Shown one piece after another: positions 35,477-44,658 of a stretch of 64,000 nucleotides of DNA. The translations under genes and the position numbers were made by a program. The first letter of the stretch is position 1; every line of letters starts with the position of its first letter. The notes under the pieces are model-generated. The model ran no database searches and was not told the origin of the DNA. It saw only the letters and a list, made by a program, of their open reading frames with translations. The DNA is from Paenisporosarcina cavernae (GTDB taxonomy: Bacteria; Bacillota; Bacilli; Bacillales_A; Planococcaceae): positions 1,562,501-1,626,500 of the forward strand of contig NZ_CP032418.1 in assembly GCF_003595195.1 (NCBI RefSeq), written 5' to 3'.

Positions 35477-35490
35477 TGTAAGCGTTTTCA
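35477..35490. promoter_or_regulatory. CcpA cre site upstream of the methionine gamma-lyase-like gene
   Basis: TGTAAGCGTTTTCA (minus strand TGAAAACGCTTACA) fits the 14-bp cre consensus TGWAANCGNTNWCA at every position. It lies 21-34 nt before the start codon, i.e. in the leader, a typical roadblock-repression position. CcpA is encoded at 52-53 kb. Confidence 0.75.
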
Positions 35491-35715
35491 TTCCGTTCTA
35501 CTTTATCATACAATATTCTCCTATTTCAGAAAAGGACTTCAAAAATCCTACAGATTTTTAGAAAGAAAGCTTCCTCGAACTCTTCTCAAAAGGACCTTAT
35601 TAGTAGTGAAACATTCAAATTCTACGTTTTCCCAAAAGATAGAACCTTCATAAAAATTTCTTACTAATAGCGTAGGTGACGGAGCAAAAAGTTTTCTGTT
35701 CTACTAACACAACAC

Positions 35716-35760
35716 AAAAAACTGCAGGTACACCCATTTTTAATGAGCATATCTGCAGTT
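35716..35760 (-). terminator. Terminator of the GAF-GGDEF gene
   Basis: Minus strand: AACTGCAG, a 29-nt loop, CTGCAGTT, then TTTTGTG. It begins 25 nt past the stop. Confidence 0.7.
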
Positions 35761-35785
35761 CATTGTCTTACCTACTATTCTTCTT

Positions 35786-37636
35786 TTAGATACATAATTT
35801 ATTTTTCCCTGAATTTTTCGCCTTATAAAGTGCTTTGTCGGCTGATTGAAAAATATCTTTCATGTCAGGTTTGTTCAGTTGATTCCAATGGGATATTCCT
35901 CCCGAAACAGTTATAGAAGGTGAAGTATGCGTTGGAATTGATTGGAGAATATTAGTGGCAACTAACGATCCATCTTCTAGCGAATGATTTGGTAAATAAA
36001 TCGCTAGCTCCTCACCGCCCCATCTTGCTGAAATCCCTCTATTCCCAACTAGTTTTTTTATTAATGAAGAAATTTGACATAATAGCTGATCGCCCATTTG
36101 ATGACCATATGTATCATTAACATGTTTAAAATTGTCAATATCTAGTAGTAGGAATGCACCTTCCGTATCATTTTCAAGCGATTGGCTAAAATATTTATCT
36201 AGATAGCTTCTTGCATATAACCCCGTTAAATGATCGCGGTCGACTAATTCTTGAAGTTGTAATCGAAGTTTCGCGTTCGAAAAAGCTAATGAACAATGCT
36301 GAATCAATGATTGCATTAATTTATGACTATCAAATGAAAAATAATAAGGATTCTCATGTAGAACTAAACAGTAACCAGCTACTTCTCCTCGATCCATTAA
36401 TGGTTGTGCCATCAACGAAGCATAAGGTAAATGCGGATTCACTTTGCTGTGGTAGTCCGCTAAAAATAGGGCTTCATTCGTTTTTAAGAAATGAGATGAA
36501 ACAAAGTCTAAGTATTCTTTCCCTTCATTCATAAAAAATGGAGATTTTGTCGTGGTGACATCCCATTCCTCATCTTCAATGAATACAAAGCAAATTTCAG
36601 AAGGTTGAAATGACTTTTCGAGTTGTTGCTCTAAGAAATAGACCATTTCATCCATTTTCATCGAAGTGTTCATTTTATGAGATGTTTCATTTATCAGCTG
36701 CAAATCAGAAATCAGACGATGGGATTGGTGATACAGTTTTGCTTTTTCTAATGCATTCCCAAATGTATGCGCCAACATTTGTATGAACTCTTTTTGTCGC
36801 TTCGAAAAGAAATAATCATTCAGTGCATACACTTTTAATAAGCCATAAATGCCTTGTCTACCTTTGATCGGAACATGCATGATATACATTTCTTCATTCT
36901 CTAATGGATCAAAAAGAACTTCTCCAGATACATAAGCTTCAATTGCTTTTTCACGTTCACTTGAGTAATCGAACAACTTTACTTTTCGATTTGTTTGTCG
37001 GTTTTGATCATTTGCTAAGACTAATTCCGTTTTTAATCGAGGAAAAGAAGAATCCATCGCATGAAGCACAGCTTCTAAGATTCGATCAATATCCATTGTT
37101 GCATGAACCATTTCAGTCACGGTAAATAAATCACGGTATTGCTTTTCTTGTTGTCGCATAAAAATTTGCTTTTTAACGGTATGAATAAAATGTCGGATAA
37201 CTTCTTCTAATCCATATATAGCATCACTTTCACGAAATTCTTCCCAGGCTGGCGTCGCTTGTATCAAAAGCATCGCAACGGGCTCTTCTTCTTTACCTCC
37301 AAATAAGAAAGCTTCTTCATATATCGAATACCTAGGCGGTAAAATGGTTAAGTTTTTTAATAGGACAGGATTCTCCATTTTTTCTCGAATATCCGTCCAA
37401 CGAATGGTTTGAAATTTTAAGTCATTAGAATGATGAAAATTTAATGGAATGAACGTCTCATATTGAAATAATAAAAGTTCAGATGTTTGAATATCAAAAT
37501 AACGTTGAATAATACCTTGAAAAAGGGCGAACCATTCCTCTGCTACTAGAGGTTTCGTTCCACACTCATTCCAGATGTCAATTAAGTTTGCTTTAATATG
37601 GATCAACGTTTCATCATTATTCAAATTCCACACCAC
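35786..37636 (-). CDS. ytrP: GAF-GAF-GGDEF protein, probable diguanylate cyclase (YtrP-like)
   Basis: Likely synthesises cyclic di-GMP in response to a signal bound by its sensory half. The 616 residues have an N-terminal region of unclear fold (1-165), two GAF-like domains (about 170-310 and 320-455) and a C-terminal GGDEF domain (about 460-616). The latter has the helix RDHLTGLYARSYLDKYF, LLLDIDNFKHVNDTYGHQ with the metal Asp, and the active-site loop RWGGEELAIYLP. GGEEL is compatible with activity. No transmembrane segment is seen, so it is cytoplasmic. The start is the GTG at 37636 or 37633; no good Shine-Dalgarno is visible for either. Confidence 0.85.
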   Translation of the reverse strand: MVWNLNNDETLIHIKANLIDIWNECGTKPLVAEEWFALFQGIIQRYFDIQTSELLLFQYETFIPLNFHHSNDLKFQTIRWTDIREKMENPVLLKNLTILPPRYSIYEEAFLFGGKEEEPVAMLLIQATPAWEEFRESDAIYGLEEVIRHFIHTVKKQIFMRQQEKQYRDLFTVTEMVHATMDIDRILEAVLHAMDSSFPRLKTELVLANDQNRQTNRKVKLFDYSSEREKAIEAYVSGEVLFDPLENEEMYIMHVPIKGRQGIYGLLKVYALNDYFFSKRQKEFIQMLAHTFGNALEKAKLYHQSHRLISDLQLINETSHKMNTSMKMDEMVYFLEQQLEKSFQPSEICFVFIEDEEWDVTTTKSPFFMNEGKEYLDFVSSHFLKTNEALFLADYHSKVNPHLPYASLMAQPLMDRGEVAGYCLVLHENPYYFSFDSHKLMQSLIQHCSLAFSNAKLRLQLQELVDRDHLTGLYARSYLDKYFSQSLENDTEGAFLLLDIDNFKHVNDTYGHQMGDQLLCQISSLIKKLVGNRGISARWGGEELAIYLPNHSLEDGSLVATNILQSIPTHTSPSITVSGGISHWNQLNKPDMKDIFQSADKALYKAKNSGKNKLCI

Positions 37637-37772
37637 GATTCTGTTAATAGTCGGACTAATTGTACTATTTCCAATTATAGAATATATGAGTCATTTTGAC
37701 TATCTTTAACTCACCGATTTCAATATTTTTTTCATTTTTCATTCGAAAATATTCAAAAAAGGTTGGCGGACT

Positions 37773-37790
37773 ATATGACAACTGTCATAT
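37773..37790. promoter_or_regulatory. Candidate DesR operator upstream of des
   Basis: ATATGACA-AC-TGTCATAT is an 18-bp dyad with 8-bp perfect arms, 94 nt upstream of the des start codon. The divergent ytrP gene is the only other candidate. DesR activates des from dyads just upstream of its promoter in B. subtilis, and desK and desR lie downstream of des here. Confidence 0.6.
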
Positions 37791-37883
37791 GTCTTCTAGA
37801 CGTTTATCTATTTTCGGAATACTACAAACGTTTTACACTACTAGAAAGAACAGATTGAGAGTCATTACTACTGGAGGGTTTCG

Positions 37884-38906
37884 ATGAGTAAAGAAAAGAT
37901 TGCCCAACTTAAAAAATACGTTTCTCCTTTTGAAAAAGCGGATGAAAAAGCGAGTATCATTCAGCTGGTTAATACCATTATTCCTTTGATTGTGTGCTGG
38001 ATTTTAGCGTATCAAGCATTAAGCGTTTCTGTCATTCTTTCCGTGGTCATTTCGTTATTTACTGCCGGGTTTGTTGTACGGACTTTTATCATTTTTCACG
38101 ACTGTACACACGGGTCTTTTTTCAAAAACAAAAAAGTGAATGCAATTGTTGGAACAATTACAGGTGTTTTAACTCTTTTTGCGTTTGAAAAGTGGAAACG
38201 AGAGCATGCGATCCATCATGCTTCTAGTGGAAATCTAGATAAGCGTGGCGTTGGCGATATTTGGGTAATGACAATAGAGGAATATATAGAAGCTTCGACA
38301 TGGGAGCGTTTAAAATATCGTTTGTATCGAAATCCTCTTGTCATGTTTGTATTAGGGCCACTATTCTTAGTTTTAATATCAAGTCGCTTCAATCGCAAAG
38401 ATGCCCGAAAGAAAGAGCGAAATAACACCTACTTAACTAATTTGTTGTTAGTCGTTTTTTATGCTTTACTTATTTGGTTGATCGGTTGGGAATCATTTCT
38501 GATTGTTCAAGGAACCACCATGTTCGTCGCTGGTATGTTAGGGATTTGGTTGTTTTATGTGCAACATACATTTGAAGATTCGTACTTTGAGGATGAAACA
38601 GAATGGGATTATGTAAAAGCTGCTGTCGAAGGTAGTTCTTACTATAAATTGCCGAAAGTTTTACAGTGGGTCACTGGGAACATTGGTTTTCATCACGTTC
38701 ATCATTTAAGTCCAAGAGTACCAAATTATCATTTAGAAAAAGCGCACCAATCAACACCACCACTTCAACAGGCAACGACAATTACCTTACGAACTAGCTT
38801 AAAGTCATTGCAATACAAAGTGTATGATGCAAAAAATCGCACGTTTGTGACGTTCGGAGAGATCCAACATCTGCTTACGAAATCGAACTCCCCTATTAAA
38901 CAATAA
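37884..38906 (+). CDS. des: Membrane acyl-lipid fatty-acid desaturase
   Basis: Introduces a double bond into acyl chains of membrane phospholipids, restoring fluidity in the cold. The 340 residues carry the three di-iron histidine boxes in order: FHDCTHGS (about 72-79), REHAIHHASSGN (about 108-119) and GFHHVHHLSPRVPNYH (about 270-285). Four hydrophobic segments lie between them. Length and neighbours match B. subtilis Des (Delta5 desaturase), though regiospecificity cannot be read from sequence. The start is an ATG with GGAGGG 8 nt upstream. A terminator follows, so desKR are transcribed separately or by readthrough. Confidence 0.95.
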   Translation: MSKEKIAQLKKYVSPFEKADEKASIIQLVNTIIPLIVCWILAYQALSVSVILSVVISLFTAGFVVRTFIIFHDCTHGSFFKNKKVNAIVGTITGVLTLFAFEKWKREHAIHHASSGNLDKRGVGDIWVMTIEEYIEASTWERLKYRLYRNPLVMFVLGPLFLVLISSRFNRKDARKKERNNTYLTNLLLVVFYALLIWLIGWESFLIVQGTTMFVAGMLGIWLFYVQHTFEDSYFEDETEWDYVKAAVEGSSYYKLPKVLQWVTGNIGFHHVHHLSPRVPNYHLEKAHQSTPPLQQATTITLRTSLKSLQYKVYDAKNRTFVTFGEIQHLLTKSNSPIKQ

Positions 38907-38943
38907 GATGCAGCCACTCATTTTGAGTGGTTGTATCTTTTTT
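38906..38943 (+). terminator. Terminator between des and desK
   Basis: AGATGCAGCCACTCA pairs with TGAGTGGTTGTATCT (two wobbles) around a 3-nt loop and runs into TTTTTT. The stem begins at the des stop codon. Confidence 0.85.
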
Positions 38944-38972
38944 CTGTCATAATAAAGAAGAGGAGGTTGTGT

Positions 38973-40112
38973 ATGAATAAATGGTATCAAATCTTTCCTA
39001 AAAACCCTTGGCTAAGTGTCTATGCTTGGTTTATCTTTTGTATTCTTCCTTTCTTTTTCATTTTCCGTTCATCATCGATTATTGAAATTGCGATTGGGAT
39101 AAGTTTACTCATTTTATTCTTTCTATCTTACCGATTATCGTATAACTCAAGAAGTGTTTATTTGTATATCTGGATCTCAATTGAAATTGCGATTACCATT
39201 GGTATGACATTTCTTTTCGGTTACGTTTATTTGTCATTATTTTTAGCTTTTTTCATCGGGAATATAAAAAACAAAATTGGATTCTTTATCATCTACGGTT
39301 TACATATCGCGTTCTTATTACTCGCCGTTATATTTGGTTTTTCAAGTCATAGTGAGTTGTATCTTTCCCAAATGCCATTTGTCATTTTGACGATTATCGG
39401 TGTTATTTTGTTACCTTTTAACACGTACAATCGCCATAAACGTGAAAAGCTAGAAAATCAATTAGAATTAGCCAACAAACAAATTTCGCATCTGAAAGTA
39501 ATTGAAGAACGCGAAAGAATCGCGAGAGATTTGCATGACACGCTCGGACAAAAATTATCGTTAATTGGCTTAAAAAGTGATTTAGCCGGGAAATTAGTGC
39601 ATCGAGATCCAGCTCGTGCTTTAGAAGAGATTCAAGACGTTCAACAAACAGCTAGAACTGCACTGAAGGAAGTGAGAGAACTTGTATCCAATATACGGAC
39701 AACCAAAGTGGAAGAAGAAATCATCCGAGTTCAGCAATTACTTCGTGCCGCAGAAATCGATTTTGTTTTCTTTGGAACTTCCTCTCTCACTTCTACTCCA
39801 TTATTAGTTGAAAATGTCATTTGTATGTCGTTAAAAGAAGCCGTAACAAATGTTATCAAACATAGTCAAGCGACCACTTGCACAATATTAGTAAAAGAAA
39901 CGAAACAAGAAGTGTTAGTTCAAGTACAAGATGATGGTGATGGCATGTCGAGTTCTGGACAATTTTTAGATGGTCATGGTCTTATCGGGATGAAAGAACG
40001 GCTAGAATTTGTGAATGGCACCCTCTCCATCCAACAAGAAAATGGAACGAAATTGACTGTACGGATTCCGAAAGTCATTCTTCCAAAACATAAGGAGGTT
40101 TCCCATGATTAA
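38973..40112 (+). CDS. desK: Cold-sensing histidine kinase DesK
   Basis: Membrane thermosensor that phosphorylates DesR when lipids become ordered at low temperature. The 379 residues have about five hydrophobic segments (residues 12-150). A coiled linker (NRHKREKLENQLELANKQIS) leads to a HisKA_3 helix with the phospho-acceptor His in RERIARDLHDTLGQKLSLIG, then a HATPase domain with KEAVTNVIKHSQAT, VQDDGDGM and HGLIGMKERLE. The start at 38973 follows AGGAGG by 6 nt. It overlaps desR by 8 nt, so kinase and regulator are translationally coupled. Confidence 0.93.
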   Translation: MNKWYQIFPKNPWLSVYAWFIFCILPFFFIFRSSSIIEIAIGISLLILFFLSYRLSYNSRSVYLYIWISIEIAITIGMTFLFGYVYLSLFLAFFIGNIKNKIGFFIIYGLHIAFLLLAVIFGFSSHSELYLSQMPFVILTIIGVILLPFNTYNRHKREKLENQLELANKQISHLKVIEERERIARDLHDTLGQKLSLIGLKSDLAGKLVHRDPARALEEIQDVQQTARTALKEVRELVSNIRTTKVEEEIIRVQQLLRAAEIDFVFFGTSSLTSTPLLVENVICMSLKEAVTNVIKHSQATTCTILVKETKQEVLVQVQDDGDGMSSSGQFLDGHGLIGMKERLEFVNGTLSIQQENGTKLTVRIPKVILPKHKEVSHD

Positions 40113-40704
40113 AATTGTGTTAGCCGAAGATCAGCGAATGTTACTCGGTGCTCTAGGATCATTGCTCGATTTAGAAGATGATATGGAAGTGATCGGGAAA
40201 GCAAGCAACGGAGAAGAAATCATCTCACTTGTCGAAAAATTGCATCCAGACATTTGTATCATGGATATCGAAATGCCAATAAAAAGCGGTTTAGATGCAG
40301 CAGAACATTTAAAAGATTCCGGTTGTAAAATCATTATTTTAACTACATTTGCTCGCGCGGGTTATTTTGAACGAGCACAAAAAGCAGGAGTTAGCGGATA
40401 TTTATTAAAAGATAGCCCTAGCGAAGACTTAGCAAGATCCATCCGATTAATTATGGACGGTCGTCGCATCTATGCACCCGAACTTGTGGATCTAGCGTTT
40501 GGAGAATCCAATCCATTAACCGATCGAGAACGGGAAGTGATGGAGTTAATCGCACACGGCAAAAGTACAAAAGAAATAGCAAAGGAATTATTTATTACTA
40601 GTGGAACTGTACGTAATTATATTTCTACTATTTTAGATAAACTAGAAGTGGGCAATCGAATCGAAGCCATTTCACGCTTTAAAGAAAAAGGCTGGTTTAA
40701 ATAG
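40105..40704 (+). CDS. desR: Response regulator DesR (NarL/LuxR type)
   Basis: Partner of DesK. Receiver domain in residues 1-120: acidic pocket AEDQR, phospho-acceptor Asp in HPDICIMDIEMPIKSG near residue 54, the switch Thr in IILTTFA and Lys in GYLLKDSP. The C-terminal LuxR helix-turn-helix reads LTDREREVMELIAHGKSTKE and SGTVRNYISTILDKL. The 199-residue length equals B. subtilis DesR. AAGGAGG precedes the ATG. Its likely target is des, through the dyad at 37773-37790. Confidence 0.94.
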   Translation: MIKIVLAEDQRMLLGALGSLLDLEDDMEVIGKASNGEEIISLVEKLHPDICIMDIEMPIKSGLDAAEHLKDSGCKIIILTTFARAGYFERAQKAGVSGYLLKDSPSEDLARSIRLIMDGRRIYAPELVDLAFGESNPLTDREREVMELIAHGKSTKEIAKELFITSGTVRNYISTILDKLEVGNRIEAISRFKEKGWFK

Positions 40705-40715
40705 ACAATCCCCCA

Positions 40716-40744
40716 TTGACTTCTGAGCGTTTACTCGGTACAAT
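40716..40744 (+). promoter_or_regulatory. rpsD promoter
   Basis: TTGACT (40716-40721), a 17-nt spacer, TACAAT (40739-40744): a strong sigma-A promoter starting 11 nt after the desR stop. Transcription would begin near 40751, leaving a leader of nearly 190 nt before rpsD. Confidence 0.85.
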
Positions 40745-40750
40745 GGACTT

Positions 40751-40938
40751 TGTGTAAAATATTCGCAGCAGTTGCATAATCTAATCTGTTTCATTTTATT
40801 CCTTTAGCGTTCGCTAAATGGTGCATCGAGTAACTCAAGGCTGCTGGAGCGAGGATGCATGAAAATAAAATGGCGTTAGAATGGATGCATCTGGTCTTAT
40901 TTTACAACAAAATAAAACCAACAGAGGAGGAGTCATTC
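40751..40938 (+). promoter_or_regulatory. Structured rpsD leader, probable S4 autoregulatory RNA
   Basis: The leader carries three copies of a TGCATC/GATGCA-type block (TGGTGCATCG near 40821, GGATGCAT near 40853, GGATGCATCTGG near 40882) that can pair in alternative ways, plus AAAATAAAA facing TTATTTT. B. subtilis rpsD is known to be repressed by S4 binding to its leader. The structure assignment is inference. Confidence 0.55.
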
Positions 40939-41541
40939 ATGGCTCGTTATACAGGTCCAGCATGGAAACTGTCTCGTCGTTTAGGAATTTCCCTAAGTGG
41001 CACAGGTAAAGAATTAGAAAAACGTCCTTACGCACCAGGTCAACACGGTGCTAACACTCGTAAAAAAATCTCGGAGTATGGTTTACAACTTCAAGAAAAA
41101 CAAAAACTTCGTCACATGTATGGAGTAAACGAACGTCAATTCCGTACTGTTTTCGATAAAGCTGGCAAAATGCAAGGTAAACACGGTGAAAACTTCATGA
41201 TCTTACTTGAAACTCGTTTAGACAACGTAGTTTACCGTTTAGGTCTTTCTCGTACTCGTCGTGGAGCTCGTCAATTAGTTAACCACGGTCACGTAATGGT
41301 TGATGGAAAACGCGTTGACATTCCTTCATACGCTGTAAAACCAGGTCAAGAAATTTCTCTTCGTGAAAAATCTCAAAACCTAGACGTAGTGAACGAATCA
41401 ATCGAAGTAAGCAACTTCGTTCCTGAGTACCTTACATTTGATGCTGACAAAAAAGTGGGTACATTTGTACGTTTACCAGAACGTTCTGAATTAAATGCAG
41501 AAATCAATGAAGCATTAATCGTTGAGTACTACTCACGTTAA
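40939..41541 (+). CDS. rpsD: 30S ribosomal protein S4
   Basis: Primary 16S-binding protein that nucleates 30S assembly and acts in decoding fidelity. The 200 residues start [16 protein letters not shown], and an S4 RNA-binding domain with [20 protein letters not shown] lies near residue 93. The longer in-frame start at 40855 is rejected; the ATG at 40939 has AGAGGAGG 7 nt upstream and gives the family N-terminus. The N-terminal zinc-binding cysteines of some S4 proteins are absent. Single-gene unit with its own promoter, leader and terminator. Confidence 0.98.
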   Translation: MARYTGPAWKLSRRLGISLSGTGKELEKRPYAPGQHGANTRKKISEYGLQLQEKQKLRHMYGVNERQFRTVFDKAGKMQGKHGENFMILLETRLDNVVYRLGLSRTRRGARQLVNHGHVMVDGKRVDIPSYAVKPGQEISLREKSQNLDVVNESIEVSNFVPEYLTFDADKKVGTFVRLPERSELNAEINEALIVEYYSR

Positions 41542-41552
41542 TAGCTATACAG

Positions 41553-41595
41553 TTCCAAAAACGGAGGCACTCCCTCCGTTTTTGGAGCTTTTTTT
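41553..41595 (+). terminator. Terminator of rpsD
   Basis: CCAAAAACGGAGG, 5-nt loop, CCTCCGTTTTTGG, then AGCTTTTTTT: a perfect 13-bp stem 12 nt after the stop. Confidence 0.92.
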
Positions 41596-41653
41596 ATTCC
41601 CCCGAATAACACTTTAGGGAGTTTCGACTTCTTATCCCTCTCCTTGTTTAAAC

Positions 41654-41690
41654 AAAAAAACTGACCCATCTCAATAAGAGATGAATCAGT
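41654..41690 (-). terminator. Terminator of speD
   Basis: Minus strand: ACTGAttCATCTC, 5-nt loop, GAGATGggTCAGT, seven T. It lies 8 nt after the speD stop. Confidence 0.9.
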
Positions 41691-41698
41691 ACGACCGA

Positions 41699-42511
41699 TT
41701 ATTTAGAAACGATATTTTTTCCGTAGAAAATTTCATCCATTTCCATTTTTAATTTATTCGTAATTTCCAATTGTTCTTCTTCCGTTAAATCTTCTGTTTT
41801 TTTCCCAAAAAGATAATTATTCAAGTCAAATTCTTTTAGCTTACATTTCGTGTGGAAAATGTTTTCCTGATAAATATTAACATCAATCATATCAAATTCG
41901 TCTTTAATTTCATCTGGAATAAAATTCTGAATGGAATTGATTTCATGATCAATAAATAATTTATGACCACTAGTATCACGCGTAAACCCACGAACACGGT
42001 AATCTACAGTCATAATATCCGTATCAAACGAGTGAATTAAATAGTTCAGCGCTTTTAATGGAGAAATCTCCCCACATGTCGAAACATCAATATCCGCGCG
42101 AAATGTGCTAATGCCTTCATTCGGATGATATTCCGGGTACGTATGCACGGTAATATGGCTTTTGTCTAAGTGCATCACGACCGTATCTGGAAGTGGACCA
42201 GGTGATTCTTTAAATTGCTCATCTGGAACTGCATCAATTGGCCCTTCTGACACTAACATTGTCACACTGGCACCTTGAGGAACATAATCCTGTTTGGCAA
42301 TATTTAATACGTGAGCTCCTATAATATCGGTAACATTTTTTAATATATTCGTTAATCGGTCCGCATTATATTGGTCATCAATATACTCAATGTAAGCTTC
42401 TCGTTCTTCTTTTGTTTTTGTGTAACAAATATCATACATATTAAAGCTAAGAGATTTTGTTAAGTTGTTAAATTCATGTAATTCAATACGTTGTTCTGGT
42501 GTAAGTGACAT
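41699..42511 (-). CDS. speD: S-adenosylmethionine decarboxylase, long bacterial type
   Basis: Pyruvoyl enzyme giving decarboxylated SAM, the aminopropyl donor for spermidine. The 270-residue length and the self-cleavage motif [16 protein letters not shown] (cut between Lys and Ser, about residue 113) are those of the E. coli class. B. subtilis SpeD is a roughly 126-residue form. After cleavage the Ser becomes the pyruvoyl group of the large subunit. The ATG at 42511 follows AAGGAGC by 7 nt. It is monocistronic; no spermidine synthase gene is in the window. Confidence 0.94.
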   Translation of the reverse strand: MSLTPEQRIELHEFNNLTKSLSFNMYDICYTKTKEEREAYIEYIDDQYNADRLTNILKNVTDIIGAHVLNIAKQDYVPQGASVTMLVSEGPIDAVPDEQFKESPGPLPDTVVMHLDKSHITVHTYPEYHPNEGISTFRADIDVSTCGEISPLKALNYLIHSFDTDIMTVDYRVRGFTRDTSGHKLFIDHEINSIQNFIPDEIKDEFDMIDVNIYQENIFHTKCKLKEFDLNNYLFGKKTEDLTEEEQLEITNKLKMEMDEIFYGKNIVSK

Positions 42512-42621
42512 AGTAATTGCTCCTTCTACTAAAAGTTTCGAATGCTTTTGCTTCACAAGGCGAAAGGGTCAAAACTTTTATCGACTATTCGTCGCTTTCC
42601 TCTTGAGGGAAAGACATTCGT

Positions 42622-42627
42622 ATTATA
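42622..42627 (-). promoter_or_regulatory. Candidate speD -10 element
   Basis: Minus strand TATAAT preceded by ATG, with no strong -35 recognised. A leader of about 100 nt would include a CTTTCC/GGAAAG hairpin. Confidence 0.35.
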
Positions 42628-42715
42628 CATGAAAAAAGGCTTGAAGGAAAATAATGCATGGATTTATTCAGCAAAAGAATGGTAGCGATCGATTTACTTA
42701 ATTCAGGTCTACATT

Positions 42716-42755
42716 AAAAAAGCCTTTTGCAGATAATCATGATCTGCAAAAGGCT
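42716..42755 (-). terminator. Terminator of the Zn-ribbon gene
   Basis: Minus strand: AGCCTTTTGCAGAT, 7-nt loop, ATCTGCAAAAGGCT, then TTTTT: a perfect 14-bp stem 8 nt past the stop. Confidence 0.92.
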
Positions 42756-42763
42756 AAGCTCGC

Positions 42764-42967
42764 TTATCCGAAAAATAAATCGATGATGTTACCAGTCGAG
42801 CTACTTTGTTTGTTATACAGCTCCGAATATCCGCATTTTTTACAAAAAACTACTCGAAATTGATTGTGCTGTAAATCAATCAACTTTGATAACCCTGTTC
42901 CTGTGGTCGAAATTTCTTTCTCCCCAACTTCGTTTCCACCACATTTTATACACCCTTTTGACGACAT
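42764..42967 (-). CDS. Small zinc-ribbon protein (COG3478-like)
   Basis: A 67-residue cytoplasmic protein with two CXXC knuckles, CIKC near residue 6 and CKKC near residue 46, predicted to bind one zinc. Between them TGTGLSKLIDLQHNQFRVVF resembles the small predicted nucleic-acid-binding family COG3478. No function is established. The ATG at 42967 is preferred because AAAGGGG lies 7 nt upstream; an ATG two codons earlier is too close to it. It is monocistronic between tyrS and speD with a perfect terminator, which supports it as a real gene. Confidence 0.85.
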   Translation of the reverse strand: MSSKGCIKCGGNEVGEKEISTTGTGLSKLIDLQHNQFRVVFCKKCGYSELYNKQSSSTGNIIDLFFG

Positions 42968-43039
42968 GTGCATTCCCCTTTCTGTTTCTTATAATTACGA
43001 AACAAAATCAAGGGAAGTTTCAAAATGTGCTAGATAATA

Positions 43040-44555
<1,516 letters not shown>

Positions 44556-44567
44556 CTATAATTTCTC

Positions 44568-44595
44568 ATTTTACTCCTATTTCACTTACTGTCAA
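44568..44595 (-). promoter_or_regulatory. tyrS promoter
   Basis: Minus strand: TTGACA (44590-44595), 16-nt spacer, TAAAAT (44568-44573). It is placed directly before the T-box leader and back to back with the PBP promoter. Confidence 0.85.
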
Positions 44596-44603
44596 TAAAA
44601 ATA

Positions 44604-44631
44604 TTTATGCCTGTAAGGAATATGGTATAAT
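44604..44631 (+). promoter_or_regulatory. PBP gene promoter (extended -10)
   Basis: TATAAT (44626-44631) preceded by TGG gives an extended -10. A weak -35, TTTATG (44604-44609), is 16 nt away. The GTG start follows 28 nt downstream. Confidence 0.75.
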
Positions 44632-44658
44632 TAATCCAGATTTAGGGGGTCGAGAAAA

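Larger units (their letters stand above)
35457..35785. other. 329-bp gap upstream of the methionine gamma-lyase-like gene
   Basis: Apart from the cre site and the GGDEF-gene terminator listed separately, I see no gene. The open frames here on both strands lack ribosome sites. The region is A/T rich and should contain the lyase promoter, which I could not place with confidence. Confidence 0.5.

Noticed and set aside
40855-40938. N-terminal extension of rpsD
   Set aside because: It lies in the leader RNA; the ATG at 40939 has a strong ribosome site and the universal S4 start.
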